Of a stretch of 64,000 nt of DNA, positions 7,026 to 16,025 are shown in pieces. Under the pieces are notes generated by a model that was given only the letters and a program-made list of their open reading frames with translations, was not told the DNA's origin and searched no databases. Every line of letters starts with the position of its first letter. The stretch's first letter is position 1. Source of the DNA: Chryseobacterium geocarposphaerae (GTDB lineage Bacteria > Bacteroidota > Bacteroidia > Flavobacteriales > Weeksellaceae); contig NZ_PGFD01000001.1 of assembly GCF_002797535.1 (NCBI RefSeq), positions 2,108,001 to 2,172,000 on the forward strand, read 5' to 3'. The translations under genes were made by a program, and so were the position numbers.

Positions 7026-8765
7026 TTATTTCCTTACTCTTTTCGGCTTTTTAGCTTCTTCTTTTGCTCTTTCCGCCTCTATGGCTTGCTGGGCCTTATC
7101 ATAAAGCTCATTATCTGAGGTATATTTTATCTCTTCATAATTCGGAGTATCGACGAGAATATCCTGCCATTTCCTGATCCGGTCTTTTGTATTCCAGTTG
7201 AAATCCTGAAACTTTCTCTTTTCAGGTTCTATCTTACTCATGGGATATGTTTCAGAAGTAGCTCCAATACTACATGAAATAATATGCAACTCTCTTTCTG
7301 AAAACAAAGTACTGATAATACCACAAGAAGACAGAGTAATCCCTATTCTTTCTGTTTTTTTAGTTTCTTTATTAGTATCGTCTGTATAAGCAATTGCCTG
7401 AGCATTGCCGATCACCGAGGCTTCTTTAATCTCATTATTCTCATAATGGACTGTCATAAATTTTCCTTTCACCTGATTGAATTCATCTTTCAGAGTCAGA
7501 GAATCCACTTTACTTATGGCCAAAGCATTTCCTATTACTTTTAGTGAATCAATATTTTCATTTTGAGTATTGAAATAGGCTTCCACTTTATCTCCGGTCA
7601 CCTGTTTTTCTCCACTCCAAAGAATAGGTGCTGTATACATGTGCATAACTCCGTCTGTCTCATTAAAAGCAATGGAATCAGCCCTTCCTTGTGCATTTGA
7701 TTTGTAAAATCTGGCTTTTTTAAACGCTCTTATAAAGCTTTTCTTTACCTTCGGATCTATAGAATCCGGTCTTTGATAAGAGATTATTTTTTCCGATGCA
7801 AAATATAGAGAATCTTTTTCCATCGCTTTTACTGCATATGGATTTTTCGTCATCATTGCAGAATCTTTCTTTTCAAAAATTTCTCCATATCCTCCCTTTA
7901 TCCATCTTCTTTCATTAGGATCATCCAATGTTACATTTCCCGTCGCTTTTCCAAAACCGGTAAGCTGATTGTAATACATTTCATCACCGGTAAGAATCTT
8001 ATCATTATAATATACCCTTGAATTTTTCGTCAGAAAAGATTCTTTGGTATTCATGTTATGAGTTCCTTTTTCAGTAATGATTCTGTTTTTAGGATTTTTA
8101 TTATTGGTAATGGTAGTATAGCCATTAATTGTAACAATGTTGGTATTTTGATTCTGAACAACATTATCACCTTCCAATGTATAGTCACGATCTACAATTT
8201 TCACTCTTCCTGTAAGATCAATGGTACGGGTTGTTAAAAAATAGGTTGCCGACTTGGAATAGGTTGTGCTCTTTCCGTCATTAATAGTACCTCCCGTATT
8301 ATAATATGCCTGATTGGTAAGCCTGTCATAATACATCGTTTCCGTTGTGATAACAGTTCCTTTTGGGTCCGTAAGCACAACATTTTGTTTGGCAACACCT
8401 TTTTGAGTGGTACCATTGTACTCCATTTCTTTTGCCGAAATTACCGAACCGTCTGCATTCACAAGCTTTACATTTCCAAAAGCTTTTACAAGACTTTGTT
8501 CATTATAGAGAACCACTTCATCAGCAGTTAAAACCGAACCCTGATGTTCAATAACCACATGTCCAACCATATATTGGTTTCCCTCATATTTGGTGTCTTT
8601 CTTAAATTCATCAGCATTTTTAATTCTCACCTTATCTTCAGGACGAACCGGTTGTTGCGCAGCGCTAGCTTTAGGCTGTATATAAGGATCCATCTGCACA
8701 GTTTTTTTATCCTGCGCAAAAGAGAATGTAGAAACGAAAAATAACAGAAAAAGAATATATCTCAT
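7026..8765 (-). CDS. OstA/LptA-like protein
   Basis: This 579-residue protein has a signal peptide (MRYILFLLFFVSTFSFAQ) and then repeated beta-strand units of the OstA/LptA/LptD organic-solvent-tolerance type, such as GHVVIEHQGSVLTADEVVLYNE and GNVKLVNADGSVISAKEMEYN. The family bridges the periplasm for lipopolysaccharide export. The first 350 residues are the OstA-like jellyroll region; the C terminus is basic (KKPKRVRK) and lacks a barrel, so it is a periplasmic LptA-like protein and not LptD. The fur-like gene ends three bases upstream, so the two form an operon. Confidence 0.85.
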   Translation of the reverse strand: MRYILFLLFFVSTFSFAQDKKTVQMDPYIQPKASAAQQPVRPEDKVRIKNADEFKKDTKYEGNQYMVGHVVIEHQGSVLTADEVVLYNEQSLVKAFGNVKLVNADGSVISAKEMEYNGTTQKGVAKQNVVLTDPKGTVITTETMYYDRLTNQAYYNTGGTINDGKSTTYSKSATYFLTTRTIDLTGRVKIVDRDYTLEGDNVVQNQNTNIVTINGYTTITNNKNPKNRIITEKGTHNMNTKESFLTKNSRVYYNDKILTGDEMYYNQLTGFGKATGNVTLDDPNERRWIKGGYGEIFEKKDSAMMTKNPYAVKAMEKDSLYFASEKIISYQRPDSIDPKVKKSFIRAFKKARFYKSNAQGRADSIAFNETDGVMHMYTAPILWSGEKQVTGDKVEAYFNTQNENIDSLKVIGNALAISKVDSLTLKDEFNQVKGKFMTVHYENNEIKEASVIGNAQAIAYTDDTNKETKKTERIGITLSSCGIISTLFSERELHIISCSIGATSETYPMSKIEPEKRKFQDFNWNTKDRIRKWQDILVDTPNYEEIKYTSDNELYDKAQQAIEAERAKEEAKKPKRVRK

Positions 8766-8768
8766 TGA

Positions 8769-9245
8769 TTAGTCATTCTTAGTGCCATAAAAATATAGCG
8801 AATGAGAATCAATTTTTACGCCAAAAGCTTCTTCAATAGCCTCTTTAATTCCCTGAATTCTGGGGTCGCAAAACTCGATAATTTCTTCAATCTCCTTATC
8901 GGAATCTTTTTTATAAATGACCAAATGATCATGCTGCTTATCAAAATAAGACTTTTCGTAAGAAGAAGAAGTTAAAGTTTTCTCACCGAACTGATGTTTA
9001 CGGATCAGTCCTGCATCAAGGAAAATCTCAATTGTATTATAAATTGTAGCTTTAGATACGTGATATTTTTTCTGAAGCATCAGTAAATACAGATCATCCA
9101 CATTGAAGTGGTGATCCATATTATAGATTTCTTCCAATATAGTATATCTTTCAGGCGTATTTCTGAAACCCTTCTCTAATAAATAGTTTCTTAAAACATC
9201 CTTAATTAAAGTTATATTTTTTTCTTTTTGTAAAGTATCCATCAA
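8769..9245 (-). CDS. Fur-family transcriptional regulator lacking the zinc-cysteine motifs
   Basis: This 158-residue protein has a Fur-type winged helix (RNTPERYTILEEIYNMDHHFNVDDLYLLML...VSKATIYNTIEIFLDAGLI, residues about 27-83) and a short dimerisation domain beginning near QHDHLVIY. The Cys-x2-Cys pairs that hold structural zinc in Fur, Zur and PerR are missing: where C-x2-C is expected the sequence reads VIYKKDSD, and only one Cys (FCDPRIQ) remains. His of DHH and HDH could still bind a regulatory metal. Two ATGs (9245, 9242) are possible. It is co-transcribed with the LptA-like gene. Confidence 0.88.
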   Translation of the reverse strand: MMDTLQKEKNITLIKDVLRNYLLEKGFRNTPERYTILEEIYNMDHHFNVDDLYLLMLQKKYHVSKATIYNTIEIFLDAGLIRKHQFGEKTLTSSSYEKSYFDKQHDHLVIYKKDSDKEIEEIIEFCDPRIQGIKEAIEEAFGVKIDSHSLYFYGTKND

Positions 9246-9257
9246 AAAAATTATCTA

Positions 9258-9265
9258 CAAATTTA
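9258..9265 (-). promoter_or_regulatory. -7 box TAAATTTG of the fur-ostA operon
   Basis: Exact TAnnTTTG match 12-15 bases before the possible start codons. Confidence 0.55.
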
Positions 9266-9309
9266 TTGATTTTTATTTAATTAATATCAGAAGGAACTGT
9301 TAAAGAAGT

Positions 9310-11304
9310 CTAACTATTGTGTCTTAAAAACCCAGCCTGTTCTATTTTATGATCATAAACTGTTAGTTCCGTAATCGGCGCAGATTCCACCACCACGTTG
9401 TGTGATGTCACTCCCCATGCTTTGAAATCATCACTTCCTATATACTTCACAAAGTTGTAAATATTAAGAATAATCTTCTGTTTAACAGTCAAAAGTATAT
9501 CGTTGATATAGGAGTTATCTATAATTACATACTTTAAATCTGGTGGAATATTATATGATCTTAAAGAAGGATGACTGCTTCGCGAAGGTATCGTTCCGTC
9601 TGCCATTAAGTCCTTCAGAACCATGCTAAAATAGTCGTTGATTCTACGGTCCACCTTAAATCCTAAAAGGAAATTGATTTTATAAATGGTGCCTGGTAAA
9701 ATCTCATCCACAGTATATTTAAAGGTAAACGGGTCTTCCTGATTGGTAATGGTAAGGATAAAATAATGATCCGCTCTCTTCGGCTGTTTTTTTATGATTG
9801 AATAGATGATTTTCGATTCAACTTCATCACTTCTTTTCGCCCTGCTCAGATAAGCTAAGTTAGTAGCATATTTAGGAATCGTTTCATCCAGCTTCATATC
9901 TTTAATAATCGGAGTATAATTTTCCAGTTTCACAAACTGAATAAACTGAGTCTTTATAGATCTTCCGTTGTACCATGCGTACATACAAACTCCAATGAAA
10001 CCTCCTAAAACCACCGTGATCCAACCACCTTCCATGAATTTGATAATATTCGCACTGAAGAATCCTAATTCTATAGATAAGTAAACGATACCAAAAACAA
10101 GAATAAAAAGCTTGTTTACTCTGTGTTTCAAAAGCCAGAATCCTAAAAGTATTGTAGTCATCAACATGGTCACCGTAATAGAAAGGCCATAAGCCGCTTC
10201 CATTTTTCCTGACTCTTTAAAGTGAAGTACCACAATAATGCAGAATAATAAAAGCCCCCAGTTGATTCTTGGAATATACATCTGTCCTTTCACTCCGGAA
10301 GGATAATCAATTTTCTGATTAGGCCATAAATTCAGCGCCATCGCTTCGGAGAAAATAGTAAATGATCCTGTAATCAATGCCTGGCTGGCAATAATTGCTG
10401 CAGCTGTCGCCAGAATTACTCCCGGTAACACTGCCCATGGCGGCATAATTCCGAAGAAAGGATTGACTACAGAAAATCCCGGATTCTGATAATTTGACAA
10501 TAACCATGCTCCCTGCCCAAGATAATTTAAGATCAGCATGATTTTAACGAATCCCCAGCTTACTCTGATATTTTTCGCACCACAGTGTCCAAGATCCGAG
10601 TATAAAGCTTCCGCTCCGGTTGTACAAAGGAAAACTGCTCCTAAGATCACAATTGCACTCGGAGAATTTACTATAAGTTTATAGGCGTAATAAGGGTTGA
10701 ATGATCTTAAAATTTCAAAATTTTCGCTCAAATGGGATATTCCCAATCCACCAAGCACCAAAAACCAAACTACCATAATCGGTCCAAAAAACTTACCGAT
10801 AAAGCTGGTTCCGAATTGCTGAACTACGAAAATAACAATCAAAATTCCAATAGTAATAGGAACTACAGGAGTATGAGGATTATAAATCTCCAGACCTTCA
10901 ATCGCAGACATTACCGTCAGTGAAGGGGTAATAACACCATCTGCAATAAGCGCTGCTGCTCCCACAATAGCGATAAGATAGAGCCAGCCTTTTTTAAGAT
11001 TTTTAACTAAGGAAAATAAAGCCAGAATTCCACCTTCCCCTTTATTATCTGCACGAAGAGCAATGATAACGTATTTGATGGTTGTCTGCAAGGTTAAAGT
11101 CCAAATGATACACGAAAGTGCCCCTTCGATGTATTCATTAAAAGGCATATTGCTTCCGCTTTCTCTTGCGTTGACAATTGCTTTCATTACGTAAAGCGGT
11201 GAAGTACCAATATCTCCAAAAACAATTCCCAAAGAAACTAAGACTCCAATAAAGGAAAGCTTTTTAATGTCAAAATGATGACCGCCTTCTGTAACTTCTG
11301 TCAT
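9310..11304 (-). CDS. kup: KUP-family potassium transporter
   Basis: Kup brings K+ across the inner membrane by proton symport. The 664-residue protein has the family N terminus LGIVFGDIGTSPLYVMKAI, then about 12 membrane segments up to roughly residue 470, including ADNKGEGGILALFSLV and GAEALYSDLGHCG. The remaining 190 residues form the cytoplasmic domain. It has its own promoter and is followed by the convergent-free end of the fur operon; no regulator is adjacent. Confidence 0.95.
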   Translation of the reverse strand: MTEVTEGGHHFDIKKLSFIGVLVSLGIVFGDIGTSPLYVMKAIVNARESGSNMPFNEYIEGALSCIIWTLTLQTTIKYVIIALRADNKGEGGILALFSLVKNLKKGWLYLIAIVGAAALIADGVITPSLTVMSAIEGLEIYNPHTPVVPITIGILIVIFVVQQFGTSFIGKFFGPIMVVWFLVLGGLGISHLSENFEILRSFNPYYAYKLIVNSPSAIVILGAVFLCTTGAEALYSDLGHCGAKNIRVSWGFVKIMLILNYLGQGAWLLSNYQNPGFSVVNPFFGIMPPWAVLPGVILATAAAIIASQALITGSFTIFSEAMALNLWPNQKIDYPSGVKGQMYIPRINWGLLLFCIIVVLHFKESGKMEAAYGLSITVTMLMTTILLGFWLLKHRVNKLFILVFGIVYLSIELGFFSANIIKFMEGGWITVVLGGFIGVCMYAWYNGRSIKTQFIQFVKLENYTPIIKDMKLDETIPKYATNLAYLSRAKRSDEVESKIIYSIIKKQPKRADHYFILTITNQEDPFTFKYTVDEILPGTIYKINFLLGFKVDRRINDYFSMVLKDLMADGTIPSRSSHPSLRSYNIPPDLKYVIIDNSYINDILLTVKQKIILNIYNFVKYIGSDDFKAWGVTSHNVVVESAPITELTVYDHKIEQAGFLRHNS

Positions 11305-11330
11305 AACAGATAATTTAATTTTTAAACGCG

Positions 11331-11338
11331 CAAATTTA
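11331..11338 (-). promoter_or_regulatory. -7 box TAAATTTG of kup
   Basis: Exact TAnnTTTG match 26 bases before the kup start. Confidence 0.55.
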
Positions 11339-11384
11339 AACCAAAATTATATCCACAAGAACTTTTCTTCATGAATATAATAAA

Positions 11385-11408
11385 TGAAAAAACTTCCTTT
11401 CGGAAGTT
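11385..11408 (-). terminator. terminator of pdhB
   Basis: AACTTCC (11391-11397) / GGAAGTT (11402-11408), loop TTTC, extended by A/T pairs and followed on the minus strand by TTTTTTCATT; eight bases after the stop. Confidence 0.9.
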
Positions 11409-11416
11409 TTTTTCTA

Positions 11417-12397
11417 TTACTTAACGTACATCGCTTTTTTAATCTCTTCTTTTACTTTTTCAAGTTTCGGGAACCACTCTGCAAATAATGCAGCTGAATA
11501 AGGTGCCGGAGCATCAGGAGTTGTAATTCTCTTGATAGGAGCATCTAAATAATCGAATGCTTTTTGCTGTACCATATATGTAATTTCAGAAGAAATTGAT
11601 CCAAATGGCCAAGCTTCTTCCAAGATCACCAATCTATTGGTTTTCTTCACAGATTCTAAAATCGTATCAAAATCTAGAGGGCGAACTGTTCTAAGGTCTA
11701 TAACCTCTACAGAAATTCCTTCTTTTTCCATATCTTCAGCAGCCTGAATCGCCAACTTCATGATTTTTCCGAAAGAAACCAAGGTAACATCTGTACCTGC
11801 TCTTTTAATATCTGCTTTTCCGATTGGTAAGTAGTATTCTTCTTCAGGAATTTCCATTTTATCTCCATACATCTGTTCAGATTCCATGAAAATTACCGGA
11901 TCATTATCCTGAATAGCAGATTTTAACAATCCTTTTGCGTCGTAAGGGTTGGAAGGTACAATTACCTTAAGCCCCGGACAGTTCGCATACCACCCTTCAA
12001 AAGCTTGTGAATGCGTTGCTCCCAACTGACCTGCAGAGGCAGTCGGTCCTCTGAAAACGATTGGACAATTCCACTGACCACCGCTCATCTGACGGATTTT
12101 AGCAGCGTTATTAATAATCTGATCAATTCCTACCAAAGAGAAATTGAATGTCATAAATTCTACGATGGGTCTGTTCCCGTTCATTGCAGCTCCCACAGAA
12201 ATCCCTGTAAAACCAAGCTCAGCAATAGGTGTATCGATTACTCTTTTCGGACCAAATTCATCCAGCATTCCTTTTGAAGCTTTATATGCACCGTTATATT
12301 CTGCAACTTCCTCTCCCATTAAAAAGATGGATTCGTCTTTACGCATTTCCTCGCTCATTGCTTGTGCAATTACCTCACGAAAAGTATATTCTGCCAT
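11417..12397 (-). CDS. pdhB: pyruvate dehydrogenase E1 component, beta subunit
   Basis: The 326-residue E1-beta subunit pairs with an E1-alpha encoded elsewhere to decarboxylate pyruvate with thiamine diphosphate. Typical blocks are FREVIAQAMSEEM, ESIFLMGEEVAEYNGAYKAS with the Glu that activates the cofactor, ELGFTGISVGAAMNG, and MTFNFSLVGIDQIINNAAK. E1-alpha and the E2 acyltransferase are not in this window. It is transcribed alone from a box at 12421 and closed by a hairpin. Confidence 0.93.
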   Translation of the reverse strand: MAEYTFREVIAQAMSEEMRKDESIFLMGEEVAEYNGAYKASKGMLDEFGPKRVIDTPIAELGFTGISVGAAMNGNRPIVEFMTFNFSLVGIDQIINNAAKIRQMSGGQWNCPIVFRGPTASAGQLGATHSQAFEGWYANCPGLKVIVPSNPYDAKGLLKSAIQDNDPVIFMESEQMYGDKMEIPEEEYYLPIGKADIKRAGTDVTLVSFGKIMKLAIQAAEDMEKEGISVEVIDLRTVRPLDFDTILESVKKTNRLVILEEAWPFGSISSEITYMVQQKAFDYLDAPIKRITTPDAPAPYSAALFAEWFPKLEKVKEEIKKAMYVK

Positions 12398-12420
12398 ATC
12401 TATTTGAAAAATTTAGACTA

Positions 12421-12428
12421 CAAAAGTA
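12421..12428 (-). promoter_or_regulatory. -7 box TACTTTTG of pdhB
   Basis: Exact TAnnTTTG match 23 bases before the pdhB start, lying in the short palindrome CTACAAAAGTAG. Confidence 0.5.
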
Positions 12429-12542
12429 GTGTTTTTTTATTATACACCTCATAAAAAAGAGATCACATTCGCTAAGATTTTTGTATTAATTTTAATTTAA
12501 ATTACATTTTCTTCCGCTTTATTAAATTTTTATAAATTCCTT

Positions 12543-12579
12543 CAAAACAAAAGACGATATTCCCAAAGAAATACCGTCT
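12543..12579 (-). terminator. terminator of the DUF2147 gene
   Basis: AGACGATATT (12552-12561) pairs with AATACCGTCT (12570-12579) with one mismatch; minus-strand tail TTTTGTTTTG. Confidence 0.65.
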
Positions 12580-12603
12580 CACAATTCTATTTACACTTTA
12601 TAT

Positions 12604-13023
12604 TTAGTTCACTTTCTGCCAGGTCTGTGTTCTTCCGATCAAAGACAAACCGATATACCCTCTTACATTCAGCTTATCACCGTCTCTTGTAATGGTACAT
12701 TTGTATGTTTTTCCGGTTTTAGGGTCTGTGATTGTTCCTCCTGTGAATTCATCATCCTCTTTCTTCAATCCTCTGATAATTTCCATCCCTAAAATAGGCT
12801 TCCCTTTTCTATCGTCTTTACAAACCGTACAATTTGGATCTGCAGGCTTGATCAATAGCTGAGAAACTTTCCCATAGTATTTCCCGTCAGATTTTTTATA
12901 GATTTCTACAATAGATTTCGCCTGTTTCGTTTCGTCATCTATTGTTTTCCACTTTCCTTCGATCTGTGCAAAGGACAATACTCCTAATAAAGAAAAAGCG
13001 GATGTTAATAATAATTTTCTCAT
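12604..13023 (-). CDS. DUF2147 family exported protein
   Basis: This 139-residue protein has a cleavable signal peptide (MRKLLLTSAFSLLGVLSFAQ) and a DUF2147 domain of calycin-like beta strands: IEGKWKTIDDETKQAKSIVEIYKK, then GKYYGKVSQLL, PNCTVCKDD, and the C-terminal NVRGYIGLSLIGRTQTW. The C-x2-C pair at about residues 65-68 is normal for the family. It is predicted periplasmic; no biochemical function is established for the family. Confidence 0.85.
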   Translation of the reverse strand: MRKLLLTSAFSLLGVLSFAQIEGKWKTIDDETKQAKSIVEIYKKSDGKYYGKVSQLLIKPADPNCTVCKDDRKGKPILGMEIIRGLKKEDDEFTGGTITDPKTGKTYKCTITRDGDKLNVRGYIGLSLIGRTQTWQKVN

Positions 13024-13173
13024 ATTTTTATAGTTTTAATTCTAATACGATAATTTAGTTATCTATTTATTGTTAAAAATATAAATTAATTTCAAACAAA
13101 CAAAAACTTTTATTATCCTAGGCATATATAACAAGAGCTATACCAACTTTCAGAATTAAACATTTCTTAAACA

Positions 13174-15105
13174 TTAATACATTTTTCTGTTAATCACCCT
13201 GTTCATATAATCCTGATACCAAGCTTTGGCAGTCAGCTTTCCTCTTTCTACTTCAGGATTGTTCTTCAGCTGATCGATCAGGTTTTTTTCTAATCCTAAA
13301 TCAGTTTTCTCGAAAACACCTACTATTTCTTTTCCATCAAAGCGATAGATATAATTTCCAATAATAAACTGCTCAACCGTACCGTCCGAATTGGCTATAA
13401 TCGGAGCATATTTTTTATCGCTCACCAAACTTCTGCCCCAGCTTCTTATTTTTTTATCATACCCTATCAAATCTGCCAATGTAGGATAAATATCAATCTG
13501 CTGCGCGAATTCCTGATTGACTCCTTTCAGATTATATTCCGGATTGGGTGAGTAAAAAATTAAAGGAACAGCAAAACGGTTCATTATTTTTTCATATTCG
13601 GGATAGTATACTTCATTGGTATGATCTCCTGTAAATACGAAAATGGTATTGTTGTACCAAGGTTGCTTTTTAGCGGTCTCAAAATATTTTTTGATTGAAT
13701 AGTCGGTATACTGTATCGGCTCATGCATCTGATTTTTTCCTTTTTTGAACTTTCCGTTGTATTTTTCAGGAATCTTAAAAGGGTGATGAGATGAAGCTGT
13801 AAAAATGGTGGCCATAAAAGGTTGCGTTTTCCCTACATTTTTAGCAAAATACTGTAAAAAGGGCTCATCCCAGATTGCCCACATTCCATCAAAATCTTTA
13901 TCATTGTTGTATTCCGTTTTCCCATAATAATGTTTAAATCCTAGAATATTTCCGAAGCCTAAAAACCCCATAGAACCATTCGGAGCTCCGTGATAAAAGG
14001 AAGTATCATAGCCTAAATCATTACAAATCGAAACAATAGACTGTATTTTCTGGTTAGAATACGGTGAACTTGTAAAAGCATCCGTTAGGCTCGGAATTCC
14101 TGCCAAAACAGAGCTCATCCCGTGAATAGATTGTCTTCCGTTCGCAAAAGTATTTGGGAATATTAAGCTTTGACCTGCTAAACTATCAATAAATGGTGTA
14201 TAAGAAACATAATCCTTGATATTCTTGTCTTTGTTGAATGCTCCTGAATACTCTCTCCCAAAAGATTCTACAATAAAAATAACGATATTAGGTTTATTAG
14301 TTACTTTCCTGTCATACTGTTTATATGGCTGAATATTTTCATCAATAAACTTTTCATCTACGAAATATACCTCTTTAAAATTATTCGTATTCAATGTTCT
14401 GAAGAACGAAAAAGTACTGTTCAGCACCATATTTCCCTGAGCAGGAAGCTTCACAAAGCGGTTCGCATCTACCAGGTTAATCGGTCTTGTACTATGCTTA
14501 AAATCTCCCCGTATTCCTCCAACGGTTAGAACAGCAGTAATACAGAGTGTCAAAATGGATAAAATAAAATACGGAACCAATCTCACAGGTTTACGTTCTG
14601 TAATTTTCACTTTCTTGTAAAGGAAAACCCAAAGCCACATCAAAATGACAAACCATAGTAAGATATAAGGATTCTGTACAATAGAAGCGGTGAATACTTT
14701 AAAAACATTGTCCTCATGCTTCGCTACCTGGAAAGCCGCTGAAGTAAGCCTTGTCTGTGAGAATTTGAAATAAACAATATCTCCAAAGTTCATGGCATAG
14801 GTAATTCCGTTGGTGATAAAATATAACCAGAAAAGAATTTTCTGATACACTTTTTTAGTATTAACAACTATAGGAATTAAGCTCAACAAAATGAAAAGAG
14901 CATTTACATATAAGATGGCAGTGGTATCAAATGCAACCCCGTGATAAGACAGGCTAAAATAATCTGAGACCGAATCTACTTTAATCAACCCTTTATTAAA
15001 ATACCAAAATAAAAACCTGGCAATCTGATAGAAAAAATAAGCTAAAAAAATCCGGTACAACAATACCAGAACTTCCTGTTTTCTAAATTCTTTAAAAAAT
15101 CTCAT
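13174..15105 (-). CDS. LTA-synthase-family sulfatase (phosphoglycerol transferase-like)
   Basis: This 643-residue protein has four or five N-terminal membrane helices (to about residue 200) and a C-terminal sulfatase-fold domain facing the periplasm, as in LtaS and MdoB. Metal-site motifs are NIVIFIVESFGREYSG, the nucleophile region NGRQSIHGMSSVLAGIPSL (Ser or Thr expected; Ser here), TASSHHPF and FVFTGDHTNEVYY. Bacteroidota lack lipoteichoic acid, so it more likely transfers a phospho-group to another glycan or lipid. It is monocistronic, with a TAAATTTG box only four bases before its ATG. Confidence 0.85.
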   Translation of the reverse strand: MRFFKEFRKQEVLVLLYRIFLAYFFYQIARFLFWYFNKGLIKVDSVSDYFSLSYHGVAFDTTAILYVNALFILLSLIPIVVNTKKVYQKILFWLYFITNGITYAMNFGDIVYFKFSQTRLTSAAFQVAKHEDNVFKVFTASIVQNPYILLWFVILMWLWVFLYKKVKITERKPVRLVPYFILSILTLCITAVLTVGGIRGDFKHSTRPINLVDANRFVKLPAQGNMVLNSTFSFFRTLNTNNFKEVYFVDEKFIDENIQPYKQYDRKVTNKPNIVIFIVESFGREYSGAFNKDKNIKDYVSYTPFIDSLAGQSLIFPNTFANGRQSIHGMSSVLAGIPSLTDAFTSSPYSNQKIQSIVSICNDLGYDTSFYHGAPNGSMGFLGFGNILGFKHYYGKTEYNNDKDFDGMWAIWDEPFLQYFAKNVGKTQPFMATIFTASSHHPFKIPEKYNGKFKKGKNQMHEPIQYTDYSIKKYFETAKKQPWYNNTIFVFTGDHTNEVYYPEYEKIMNRFAVPLIFYSPNPEYNLKGVNQEFAQQIDIYPTLADLIGYDKKIRSWGRSLVSDKKYAPIIANSDGTVEQFIIGNYIYRFDGKEIVGVFEKTDLGLEKNLIDQLKNNPEVERGKLTAKAWYQDYMNRVINRKMY

Positions 15106-15109
15106 GGCG

Positions 15110-15117
15110 CAAATTTA
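15110..15117 (-). promoter_or_regulatory. -7 box TAAATTTG of the LTA-synthase-like gene
   Basis: Exact TAnnTTTG match four bases before the ATG at 15105; a TTG lies 23 bases further upstream. Confidence 0.55.
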
Positions 15118-15206
15118 CATCAAATTCGGTAACAAATAAGCAATCCGAAAATGTAACAATAATTAAATTGATAAATGCTTATCTTAATTTATTTGATATA
15201 TTATTT

Positions 15207-15214
15207 TAATTTTG
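15207..15214 (+). promoter_or_regulatory. -7 box TAATTTTG of pssA
   Basis: Exact TAnnTTTG match five bases before the ATG at 15220; it excludes the upstream ATG at 15175 as the start. Confidence 0.55.
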
Positions 15215-15219
15215 TGACT

Positions 15220-15960
15220 ATGAATTTTATTAAAAATAATCTTGCAAACGCAATTACTCTGGGAAATCTGTTTTCGGGCAGCGTGGGAGCAATCCATCTT
15301 ATTCTTGGCGACTATCAAACTACTGCTATTTGCATCATTCTTTCTTTGATTTTAGACTTTTTTGATGGTTTTGTAGCCCGGGCTTTAAAATCGAATTCAA
15401 ATTTAGGAGTTCAGCTAGACTCCTTAGCCGATATGGTAAGCTTCGGACTGATTCCGGGGCTGACAATTGTTGTAGCATTAACAGGAGTTGAGATTCGGAA
15501 TCCTTTAGAATCCATCAATTATGCATCTAAGCTCGCAGACGGCCATCTATGGATACCTTATCTGGGGCTTTTCATCACTCTTTTTTCATGTCTGAGACTG
15601 GCCATTTTTAATTTGGACGAAGATCAGAAATATTACTTTAAAGGATTAAATACTCCCTCAAATACCATCTTGATTTTCGGGTTATTTTACGCTAATAAAG
15701 AAGTAGGAAGCTTTGAATTTCTCTTTGAAAACCAAATATATCTTATTCTTCTTACGGCTATCTCATCTTGGTTTTTAATCAGTCCAATAAAAATGATCGC
15801 CATGAAATTCAAATCGATGAAGCTGCAGGACAATTATCCGAAACTGGCTTTACTGATCGGCTCTGTCATTATTTTAATTATTTTTAAAAGTGCCGGAGTT
15901 CCAATGGTAATTATTTATTATATACTCATATCAATTATTTTTCAGAAACAATTAAAATAA
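15220..15960 (+). CDS. pssA: CDP-diacylglycerol-serine O-phosphatidyltransferase
   Basis: PssA makes phosphatidylserine, the precursor of phosphatidylethanolamine, in the inner membrane. The CDP-alcohol phosphotransferase motif is complete: D46-x2-D49-G50-x2-A53-R54-x8-G63-x3-D67-x3-D71. The 246-residue protein has about seven hydrophobic segments. An open frame runs 15 codons further upstream, but the promoter box lies inside it and the family begins near MNFIKNNLANAITLGN. Genes for a DnaQ-like nuclease and a thioredoxin follow in the same direction. Confidence 0.93.
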   Translation: MNFIKNNLANAITLGNLFSGSVGAIHLILGDYQTTAICIILSLILDFFDGFVARALKSNSNLGVQLDSLADMVSFGLIPGLTIVVALTGVEIRNPLESINYASKLADGHLWIPYLGLFITLFSCLRLAIFNLDEDQKYYFKGLNTPSNTILIFGLFYANKEVGSFEFLFENQIYLILLTAISSWFLISPIKMIAMKFKSMKLQDNYPKLALLIGSVIILIIFKSAGVPMVIIYYILISIIFQKQLK

Positions 15961-16025
15961 ACTGGAACCGGATTCAATCACGTTTCCAATTTCAATTAGT
16001 ACATTTTCAATTTCAAATTAAAAAA

